Of a stretch of DNA of 64,000 nucleotides, positions 52,846-59,523 are shown in pieces. Source of the stretch: Mycobacterium colombiense (GTDB lineage Bacteria; Actinomycetota; Actinomycetes; Mycobacteriales; Mycobacteriaceae); assembly GCF_001953985.1 (NCBI RefSeq), contig NZ_MBEI01000049.1:124001-188000 (forward strand), given 5' to 3'. The notes under the pieces are model-generated. The model was given only the letters and a program-made list of their open reading frames with translations, did not search any database and was not told the origin of the DNA. Positions within the stretch are counted from its first letter, which is position 1; each line of letters starts with the position of its first letter. A program made the position numbers and the translations under genes.

Positions 52846-53553
52846 TCACTTGCTGCGCGACTTCTCTCCGTCGCCCTGCGCCTGCGCTGTCTCGGCAGGC
52901 TCCTGCTCGCCCTGGGGCTGCCCGGTCTCGGCGGACTCCTGCTCGGTGCCTTCGTCGAGCGCACCCTCGGTGGTCCTCGCCCGTCCGAGCGCCGCCGTCC
53001 TGAAGATGAACTTCTGCCCGCCGATCGCCAGGTCGAGGAGCATGCCTCCGTCGTCGAACACGTAGATGGACGAGCCTGAACCGAAGCCCTTCGAGGCCTG
53101 CCCTCCGGCCTTGACCAACTCCACGGCCGCGTCGGCCGCGAAGGCGTACTTTCCCGCTTTGAACTTCTTGAGGGTGTCCTCGTCGTGGAAGACGACGAGC
53201 TCGTGGAAGGTCGTCCCACCGACCTGAACCCCGATCGTCAGCTCGACGATGGCGGCGTATCCGGTCACGTGTTCGCCCTCGAACAGTTCGCCGATCCCAT
53301 ACGCGCCGCCGAGGACGAGCGACGCCCGGCCGATCGAGGGCACAACCGCGAAGCCGGCCGACTCATCCAGCTCCTGCTTCAGGTCCGGGTTCTTGCTCTG
53401 CACCTGCTCCAGCGCGGCGAGCGCATCGGCGTGCAGCACGGGGCCGAGGCTGGCCTCCTTCTGCAACGCCTCGAAAGGGTTGCCGCTGACGGCGTCGCCC
53501 ACCGCTTTGACCGGTTTTTTCAGTCCATCGACGATGTCACGAAATTTCGACAT
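52846..53553 (-). CDS. SYLF (YSC84-type) lipid-binding domain protein
   Basis: A 235-residue protein. Residues 30-185 form a SYLF domain (AGFAVVPSIGRASLVLGGAYG, ELTIGVQVGGTTFHELVVF, FKAGKYAFAADAAVELVKAG), which binds phosphoinositides in eukaryotes and has an unclear role in bacteria. The last 45 residues are Glu/Gln/Ala repeats (AETGQPQGEQEPAETAQAQG), probably disordered. AAGGAAAG precedes the ATG. It is the second gene of the sigma-F-type operon and shows no signal peptide. Confidence 0.87.
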   Translation of the reverse strand: MSKFRDIVDGLKKPVKAVGDAVSGNPFEALQKEASLGPVLHADALAALEQVQSKNPDLKQELDESAGFAVVPSIGRASLVLGGAYGIGELFEGEHVTGYAAIVELTIGVQVGGTTFHELVVFHDEDTLKKFKAGKYAFAADAAVELVKAGGQASKGFGSGSSIYVFDDGGMLLDLAIGGQKFIFRTAALGRARTTEGALDEGTEQESAETGQPQGEQEPAETAQAQGDGEKSRSK

Positions 53554-53588
53554 GTCTTTCCTTCTTAGATTGCGCTGAGTTTTGGGTC

Positions 53589-53876
53589 TTATTTCGCCGA
53601 GGGTGCCTGCTCCGGTATCGCATCGGCTGTCGCTGATGCCTGTTCTGTACCTGCCGCAGATGCCGCTTCCGCTTCGGCTTTAGCCGCGCGTGTCAACTGC
53701 CTCCGCTTAACCCACAGCCAAACCGCCATTCCTATCGCACCGGCAGCAAACAACACAGCGCCCACCACGATGGACCAACGGCTACGAATGCTCCGCTTCC
53801 AACGGCGCGTCAGTCGGGGCACCGAGCGGGGCCGACCGTGAGATAGCCGCACGCCGGGCAAGGTATCGATGCTCAC
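53589..53876 (-). CDS. Single-pass membrane protein with a frame-shifted zinc-ribbon trace at its 5' end
   Basis: A 95-residue protein from GTG 53876: a basic N-terminus, one transmembrane helix (SIVVGAVLFAAGAIGMAVWL) and a Lys/Ala/Glu/Ser-rich tail. Another frame of the same start region (minus strand 53860-53810) encodes CPACGYLTVGPARCPD and a stop, closely like CAACGYPTLGPDVVCYYC of the zinc-ribbon gene next to gvpO. So the N-terminus may be a frame-shifted duplicate of that ribbon. A sigma-F-type promoter ends about 37 bp before the start. The function is unknown. Confidence 0.6.
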   Translation of the reverse strand: MSIDTLPGVRLSHGRPRSVPRLTRRWKRSIRSRWSIVVGAVLFAAGAIGMAVWLWVKRRQLTRAAKAEAEAASAAGTEQASATADAIPEQAPSAK

Positions 53877-53919
53877 CGCCCCGCTCCTCCCACTTGACGT
53901 TTGTCTAATAACTTCATCG

Positions 53920-53944
53920 ATACCCTCATGCCGGCCATGCAAAC
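53920..53944 (-). promoter_or_regulatory. Sigma-F-type promoter of the membrane protein-SYLF-GlsB operon
   Basis: On the minus strand GTTT (53944-53941), a 15-bp spacer and GGGTAT (53925-53920) fit the mycobacterial sigma-F consensus exactly. It is about 40 bp before the GTG of the first gene. Between them lies the 12-mer TTGACGTTTGTC (53894-53905, plus strand), the inverted copy of the one at the gvpO promoter. Confidence 0.65.
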
Positions 53945-54104
53945 GCGCGCGGGGCAAACCACTTGGAATTGGCTGGCGTGTAGCGGCGGCGTGATGGACG
54001 GGCCACCGCTGAATGCCGGTTGCCGGACTCTGGTTGGTGTGGCAACGGTGCGCTAGGCGCTCATCGAGCAAGCGAAAATCAGGCGGGCCGTCAGCTCGCA
54101 GCGT

Positions 54105-55208
54105 TCAGCTGGGCACGGCTTCGATGACGCAGAGCGGCCCTGCCGTCTGCACCACGCGCTGCAGCCGGAAGCCGCCACGCTCGAGTAGGTCGGTCCACTG
54201 CTTGAGGCTGCGTTCCAGTGCACCCGCCATCACCAGCATCTCCATATCGGCATAGTGGCCGAGGAACTCGCGGTCATGATCCGGGATCACCATCTCCAGC
54301 AGCAGCAGTTTCGCACCCGGAGGGGCCGCGGCCTTGATGGTGTTGAGGATCGCGATGGCTTTGTCGTCGGGCCAGTCGTGGATGACGTTCTTCATCACAT
54401 AGGCATCAGCGGACGGCACGCTGTCGAAGAACGATCCGCCCGTAACCGTGACTCGGTCGGAGACTCCGTGCGCGGCCAATATCGGCGGCGCTCCCTCGAC
54501 CGCCTCGGGGAGGTCGAACAGCACGCCGCGGGCGTCGGGGGCGGCGGCGAGAAGCGATGACAGTAGCCGGCCGTGGCCGCCTCCGATATCGGCGATGACG
54601 CCGAAGTTGCTGAAGTCGTATGCGGCGACCACCGCCGCCTCCAACACCGCCGACGTGGACGTCATGGCGGCGTTGAAGATCTCCGCGAACTCGGGGTCGT
54701 CGCGGAGATAGTCGAACACGTCTTTTCCGAACACTTTCGGGGGGTTCGGCTCTCCGGTGCGCACCGCATCGGCGAGCCGCGTCCAGTTCGCCCGGTGTTG
54801 CGGGGAGCCGTAAAGCAAGGCGACTCCACGCGTGGAGATCGGCGAATCGGTGCGCAACGTGTCGGCCAGCGCGTTGAGCGCGAAACGACCGTCGCGGCGC
54901 CTGCGGAACACGCCGCGGCTGATCAGCAACCGCATCAGCCGCGCCACGCTGTCCGGGTCGGCTCCGATGCGACGCGCCAAATCCTCGTTGGTCAGCGGAC
55001 CCGCGGCGAGCGCGTCGGCGATGCCTAGCTGCGCGGACGCGGAGATGGCCTGCGACAGAAAGCCCCCGAAGATGATGTCGATGACCGTGATCGGCGGAGG
55101 TGCCAGTCGCTGGTACAGACGCCCCACGTGATGACGGACTCGCTCGACCGCGCGAGCCACCCGGGCGGGCGGCAGCTTCGGAGTTGATGTCGGTGACTTG
55201 GGCGGCAT
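54105..55208 (-). CDS. SAM-dependent O-methyltransferase (Rv0567 type)
   Basis: A 367-residue class I O-methyltransferase. A winged-helix dimerisation domain (about residues 45-115, with ADPDSVARLMRLLISRGVF) is followed by the SAM motif ADIGGGHGRLLSSLL (GGGHG at 209-213) and the catalytic His277 in VMKNVIHDWPDD. Relatives methylate hydroxyaromatics or polyketides; the substrate is unknown. The Rv0567-type gene sits here on the minus strand. The ATG has AAAGGA upstream, and a perfect 15-bp palindrome lies 38 bp before it. Confidence 0.88.
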   Translation of the reverse strand: MPPKSPTSTPKLPPARVARAVERVRHHVGRLYQRLAPPPITVIDIIFGGFLSQAISASAQLGIADALAAGPLTNEDLARRIGADPDSVARLMRLLISRGVFRRRRDGRFALNALADTLRTDSPISTRGVALLYGSPQHRANWTRLADAVRTGEPNPPKVFGKDVFDYLRDDPEFAEIFNAAMTSTSAVLEAAVVAAYDFSNFGVIADIGGGHGRLLSSLLAAAPDARGVLFDLPEAVEGAPPILAAHGVSDRVTVTGGSFFDSVPSADAYVMKNVIHDWPDDKAIAILNTIKAAAPPGAKLLLLEMVIPDHDREFLGHYADMEMLVMAGALERSLKQWTDLLERGGFRLQRVVQTAGPLCVIEAVPS

Positions 55209-55245
55209 CGTTGTCCTTTCCGCGGGGGGTTTCGCGCTCGATCTT

Positions 55246-55260
55246 GTCTCATATTGAGAC
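55246..55260. promoter_or_regulatory. Palindromic operator GTCTCA-tat-TGAGAC
   Basis: A perfect inverted repeat with 6-bp arms around tat, in the 238-bp divergent gap between the methyltransferase and DUF1023 genes. The spacing and position (38 bp before the methyltransferase ATG) suit a TetR or MarR repressor site. The cognate regulator is not in the window. I see no other clear element in this gap. Confidence 0.5.
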
Positions 55261-55446
55261 CGAAAGCATCGGGCCGGTGCCGTTTCTGGTCCAGTTCAAA
55301 CGACAGGTCGTGAAAGACCCGTCGTCGGCAACACACCGGTGGCCTCCTCGCGGCTGAGTTGATTGGCGAATCTGCGGCGGTAATCTTTGCCCAGGCGTGG
55401 AAGGGGTGGCCGATGGGTGTCGGTCGGGGGAGCGGCTGAGGCTCCC

Positions 55447-57387
55447 ATGCAACTTCGCTACCTCAGCATCCCGGCGCTGATCGCCGCAGCCGGCGGCGAC
55501 CCGTGGGCGATCAACCGAAGCCTGCAAGCCGGCAGCCCGCTGCAGATCTCCAATCTGGCCGGGGCGTTTCTGCGCGCGGGGCGATGCACGGCGGAGACCA
55601 ACAACGCGTTCGAGCAGGCCCGCATCCGATTCGAAGCGGCGTGGAACCACCAGGACGGCGGCCATCCGATCAATGACTCCGACGAGGTACAGCGGGTGGT
55701 GAAATCGCTTGGGGCGCAGTCGTTGCAGCTGCCCAAGATCGGGGCGGACCTGGAAAGCATCGCCGCGGCGCTGGCCGAGGCGCAAAAGGCCGCGGCAGCA
55801 CAGATCGCCGCGCTGGAGGCCCAGCTGCAGGAGCTCGACGATCTGATCGGTGAAGCCGACGAGATGGAAGACGACGAAAACCTTACGGCGGCCGACATCG
55901 ATGCGCTCGAAGCGCTCATCGCCAGGTGTGAGGACGACGCCATCCGCGACACCAAAGCAGCGCTGGGCCAGCTGCAGACGACGCGCGACGGCTACTCGAA
56001 CACGTTGCAGAACGCCCTCGGAGCGTTACACGGCGACGGCTATGACCCCGCAGCCATCCAGGCCGCCGACGGTCCGCTGTCGCCGTTGCCGCCGTTGCCC
56101 GATGACCCCAAGCAATTCGCGCAGGTGTGGAGTTCGCTGACACCGGAGCAGAAAGACGCGGAGTACCAACACAATCCGTACATCGGCAACCACAATGGGA
56201 TGCCCGCGGTGGACCGGGATCATTACAACCGGCTCACGCTGGCCACCGAGTTGAACGGCGCCCAGGCTGCCGCCGCCCAGGCCGACGCGCTCAAGGCCCA
56301 GCATCCGGATTGGGCGCAGGGCAAGAACATTCCGCCGCCGAACGAGCCCGGAGCGATCTTCGACGACCGCCTGGCATACGAGGCGTGGCAACGCCAATAC
56401 GATGCCGCCCGCAACGGGGCCAAATACCTGCCCGACCTCCAAGCCGTCGACAAGGCCGTCAAGATGAGCCCGGATCGAAAACTCATGCTGCTGGACACTA
56501 AAACCGGCAAGCAGGCCCGCGCCGCGATCGCGGTCGGCGATCCCGACGCGTCCACCCACGTGTCGGTCACCGTGCCCGGCCTCAACACCACGGTGCACGG
56601 TGCCATCGGCAGCATGTCGGACGAGGCGACCCGGCTCAGAAGCGAAGCGCTCCGACAGCTGAGCCTGGCTCCCGGCCACGAACACGACACCGTCTCGGCG
56701 ATCGCCTGGATCGGGTACGACCCGCCGCAGGTGCCCGGCTTCGACGACTTCGGCAAGTCGCTGGCCGGCGGCTGGGGCGTCAGCCACGACGACATCGCCA
56801 GGGCCGGTGCCCACGACCTGGCCGGCTTTTACGACGGGATCCAGGCCGCCCACCACGGCGGCCCGGCCGATCTCACCGCGATCGGCCACTCCTACGGTTC
56901 GCTGACCACCGGCCTGGCCCTGCAGGAGCCCGGCGATCACGGCGTCTCGCGGGCGCTGTTCTACGGATCACCCGGCATCGAAGCGTCCACGCCGCAACAG
57001 CTCCACCTGCAGCCCGGCCACGTTTTCACGATGGAAACCCCCGACGACCCGATCCAGTGGACCTACGACGGCCCCGCCATCGCGCACACGGTCGCGCCCT
57101 TCCTGCCGCCGCCGTTGAGCACCCTGGCCGAAACCGTCCTGGGCGCGGCCGACGCCAGCGGCGCCGGCCACTTCGGACCGAATCCGGCCACCAACCCCAA
57201 CTTCACTCACCTCGCGACCGGGGCGGCCACGGTGCCCGACGGCCACGGTGGCACCCTCAACCTGGGTGACGCGCACGGGCACAGCGACTACCCCCGCTTC
57301 CCCGACGGCGGCGGCACCAGGACGACCAACTACAACATTGCGGCCGTGCTGGCCGGACTGGGAGATCAGGCGGTTCCGCAGAAGTGA
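55447..57387 (+). CDS. DUF1023 alpha/beta hydrolase with helical N-terminal half (Rv2542-like)
   Basis: A 646-residue protein. Residues 1-200 are helical, with a WXG-like stretch (FEAAWNHQDGGHP) and a coiled coil rich in Ala/Glu (LEAQLQELDDLIGEADEMEDD). The C-terminal half is an alpha/beta hydrolase of the DUF1023 group, nucleophile Ser482 in AIGHSYGSLTTG, with late HFGPNP and HGHSDYPRF segments. The helical N-half with WXG-like sequence suggests type VII-exported protein, which is inference. ATG 55447 is preferred over upstream codons. The stop overlaps the GTG of a lipoprotein gene, as I recall for Rv2542 and lppA in M. tuberculosis. Confidence 0.85.
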   Translation: MQLRYLSIPALIAAAGGDPWAINRSLQAGSPLQISNLAGAFLRAGRCTAETNNAFEQARIRFEAAWNHQDGGHPINDSDEVQRVVKSLGAQSLQLPKIGADLESIAAALAEAQKAAAAQIAALEAQLQELDDLIGEADEMEDDENLTAADIDALEALIARCEDDAIRDTKAALGQLQTTRDGYSNTLQNALGALHGDGYDPAAIQAADGPLSPLPPLPDDPKQFAQVWSSLTPEQKDAEYQHNPYIGNHNGMPAVDRDHYNRLTLATELNGAQAAAAQADALKAQHPDWAQGKNIPPPNEPGAIFDDRLAYEAWQRQYDAARNGAKYLPDLQAVDKAVKMSPDRKLMLLDTKTGKQARAAIAVGDPDASTHVSVTVPGLNTTVHGAIGSMSDEATRLRSEALRQLSLAPGHEHDTVSAIAWIGYDPPQVPGFDDFGKSLAGGWGVSHDDIARAGAHDLAGFYDGIQAAHHGGPADLTAIGHSYGSLTTGLALQEPGDHGVSRALFYGSPGIEASTPQQLHLQPGHVFTMETPDDPIQWTYDGPAIAHTVAPFLPPPLSTLAETVLGAADASGAGHFGPNPATNPNFTHLATGAATVPDGHGGTLNLGDAHGHSDYPRFPDGGGTRTTNYNIAAVLAGLGDQAVPQK

Positions 57388-57956
57388 CGAACAATCGAAT
57401 AACGAGCACCCCGAGACGGCGGCGCCACGGACTGATCTTGGCCGCCGTGGCCGCCACCGCACTAGCCGCAACAGGATGCCACGTGAATCAGCCCCACGAA
57501 CCGACCCCGTCCACCGACGCCGCCAAGGCCCTGGCAACGCTGAAATCGCTGCCGTCGTTCGAGGACACCCAAACCCAGGTGCAGGCCGCGATGACCGAGA
57601 TCACCTCGGCCACAAGCAAATTGATACCCTCGATCACCTGGGAGACCCCGCACGAGGGCTCCGGCCTGGGCTGCGAACGGCCCTACGATCAGACCGACGG
57701 GCGGGGCTACTTCCTCCCGGATGAGGTGGCCGCCAATGTCGCGGTCTCCGAGCAGCAGTGGGCGAGCATCCAGGAGACGGCCAAACAGGCGGCCGCCAAG
57801 CTGGACGCCACCGACGTGCAGGTCATGCACGACAACCCCGGCAACCACGACGTGGGCTTCTACGGCCCGACCGGAATCTTCATCAAGGTCGGCTACCGCG
57901 GCAACCTCGTCGTGTCGGGCTACACCGGCTGCCGATTGCCGCGCGACAAGAAATAG
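57384..57956 (+). CDS. LppA-like lipoprotein coupled to the DUF1023 gene
   Basis: A 190-residue exported lipoprotein. A basic N-terminus (PRRRRHG), hydrophobic helix and lipobox LAATGC give lipid-modified Cys32. The mature part resembles LppA/LppB-type lipoproteins: KSLPSFEDTQTQVQAAMTEI, then GSGLGCERPYDQTDGRGYFLP and IFIKVGYRGNLVVSGYTGCR. GTG 57384 overlaps the upstream stop (GTGA), so the two proteins are made together and probably work at the same membrane site. Function unknown. Confidence 0.85.
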   Translation: MTNNRITSTPRRRRHGLILAAVAATALAATGCHVNQPHEPTPSTDAAKALATLKSLPSFEDTQTQVQAAMTEITSATSKLIPSITWETPHEGSGLGCERPYDQTDGRGYFLPDEVAANVAVSEQQWASIQETAKQAAAKLDATDVQVMHDNPGNHDVGFYGPTGIFIKVGYRGNLVVSGYTGCRLPRDKK

Positions 57957-57965
57957 CTCCGGGCC

Positions 57966-58940
57966 TCACTCGAGGCGATCGCGCCCGCCCGCCGGCCTGC
58001 CGCCCGCACCGGCGGCCGCCAGCGTGGCCTCGTCCCGGCCCGGGCACACGCTGGGTTCCTCATTCGGGGCACCGGCGTTGTCGATCGCCTGGCTGCGGCC
58101 CAGGGCGACCGTCGCCGCCGCCATCGCCACCACCGCGACGGCGAGCAGGAGCGCGGTCAGGCCGCCCACCGCCAGGTGCTCACCGAGCACGACAACCCCG
58201 AGCAGGACGGCGACGATCGGTTCACCCACCAGCATGATCGGCACCGACGCCTGCAGCGCACCGGCATGAAACGCCGAGTTCTGCACCAGGGTCACGGTCA
58301 CCGCCAGCGCCACCAGCACGTACGGGGCGGGGACGGTCAAGAGCGCATGCCATCCGCCGACCGAGTAGCGATGGGTGCAGACCTTCGTGACGACCGCGAT
58401 CATGCCGAGCAGGATCGCCACCGCGACGCCCAGCAGCGAGGCCCGCACCCGGCCGGCGGCGCGGTGGGCCGCGATGACGCAGGCGAGCACCGACGGCACG
58501 GTGATCGCCAGGGCCAGCGTCCACGCCGGAATCGGGGGACGGCTGTGGCCCTCGCGCGGCTCGCCCACCAGCAGGAAGACCGCCAGCGCGGCCGTCAACA
58601 GCATCGCCCACCCCCACTGCACCGGGCTGATGCGCTGGTGGCACAGCGCCGCGCTCAACGGCAGCGCGAACAGGAGCGACGACACCAGTAGCGGCTGGAC
58701 GAGCATCAGCGACCCGTGCGCCAGCGCCACGGCCTGAAACACGTAGCCGGCGACCGCGGCAAACGTCCCCGCCCACCACAGGGGCTGGCGGACCAGCGTC
58801 GTGGCCATCGCCGCGGACATGGCCTCATCACCCGGAACGCGCTGGGTGGCGCGCTGGCGGACCACGATGCCCACCGCGGCCCACAGCGCGGAAAGCAAAG
58901 CTGAGAAGATCGCGAACGCGTGCGACGTCACCCACCCCAT
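57966..58940 (-). CDS. DMT-superfamily (EamA-like) membrane transporter
   Basis: A 324-residue protein with about nine or ten hydrophobic helices in a pseudo-duplicated EamA-like layout (first half with LVRQPLWWAGTFAAVAGYV, second half with LVGEPIVAVLLGVVVLGEHL). The C-terminal 50 residues are polar. The substrate is unknown. A possible sigma-F-like site (GTTA, 16 bp, GGGTAT at 58976-58951 on the minus strand) ends so near the ATG that the transcript would be nearly leaderless; the -35 is imperfect. Confidence 0.83.
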   Translation of the reverse strand: MGWVTSHAFAIFSALLSALWAAVGIVVRQRATQRVPGDEAMSAAMATTLVRQPLWWAGTFAAVAGYVFQAVALAHGSLMLVQPLLVSSLLFALPLSAALCHQRISPVQWGWAMLLTAALAVFLLVGEPREGHSRPPIPAWTLALAITVPSVLACVIAAHRAAGRVRASLLGVAVAILLGMIAVVTKVCTHRYSVGGWHALLTVPAPYVLVALAVTVTLVQNSAFHAGALQASVPIMLVGEPIVAVLLGVVVLGEHLAVGGLTALLLAVAVVAMAAATVALGRSQAIDNAGAPNEEPSVCPGRDEATLAAAGAGGRPAGGRDRLE

Positions 58941-58990
58941 ACCCCGAGGGATACCCTTGACCTCGGCGGAGTTAACTCGCTAGTTCGTCC

Positions 58991-59004
58991 CGATCGGCCG
59001 ATCG
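58991..59004. promoter_or_regulatory. Perfect 14-bp palindrome upstream of a small membrane gene
   Basis: CGATCGGCCGATCG is self-complementary and lies immediately before AAAGGA, the ribosome binding site of the next gene, and within the divergent promoter region. A repressor site or a hairpin that hides the ribosome site are the simplest readings. Short GC-rich palindromes also arise by chance, so confidence is modest. Confidence 0.4.
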
Positions 59005-59013
59005 AAAGGAAAC

Positions 59014-59514
59014 ATGCTGCGTAGCAAGGTATTCACGATAGCGGCGGTCGTCGCGGCCATCGCGTCAGCGGCGCTGACACTGCTGCCCTGGATCGACTTG
59101 AGCCACTTGGGTTTTCCCATCCGGTGGAATGGTCTGGGCATCTACGACGGCGAGGATGCAGATCGCTATGGCCCCTTGCTCAGTGGCATGGTGGACAGCA
59201 CGCCGGGTTGGATCGTGCTGATCGCCGCGATTGCGGCTGCCGCCACGTTGCTCGCCGCATCGCGAGCTCGCTGGCTCGGCCTCGTCGCGTGCGGCTGTGC
59301 TGCGGTCGCATTCGTCACCGCCGTCCTGTGCTGGCTGTATCCGGCATTGCTGGTCGACGGCACCAAGCACGAGATGGGGGCCTCCGGGCTGGCGGACCGG
59401 GAGTTCGTGAACTCCAGCGCGCTGCTGGCCGAGGCCGCGGCCACCGGGGTGCTGGTGGTCTGCACCGCACTCGCCGTCATCAGGGCGAAAAGCGTTGCCA
59501 GTGAGGATGCTTGA
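59014..59514 (+). CDS. Four-helix membrane protein, unknown function
   Basis: A 166-residue protein with four transmembrane helices (about 7-28, 66-84, 90-110, 135-157) and a polar extracytoplasmic loop after the first (LSHLGFPIRWNGLGIYDGED). I recognise no family beyond a general resemblance to small actinobacterial membrane proteins with this loop. AAAGGA precedes the ATG by five bases. It is divergent from the DMT transporter and ends 9 bp before the molybdoenzyme stop. Confidence 0.75.
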   Translation: MLRSKVFTIAAVVAAIASAALTLLPWIDLSHLGFPIRWNGLGIYDGEDADRYGPLLSGMVDSTPGWIVLIAAIAAAATLLAASRARWLGLVACGCAAVAFVTAVLCWLYPALLVDGTKHEMGASGLADREFVNSSALLAEAAATGVLVVCTALAVIRAKSVASEDA

Positions 59515-59523
59515 GGGATCTCG

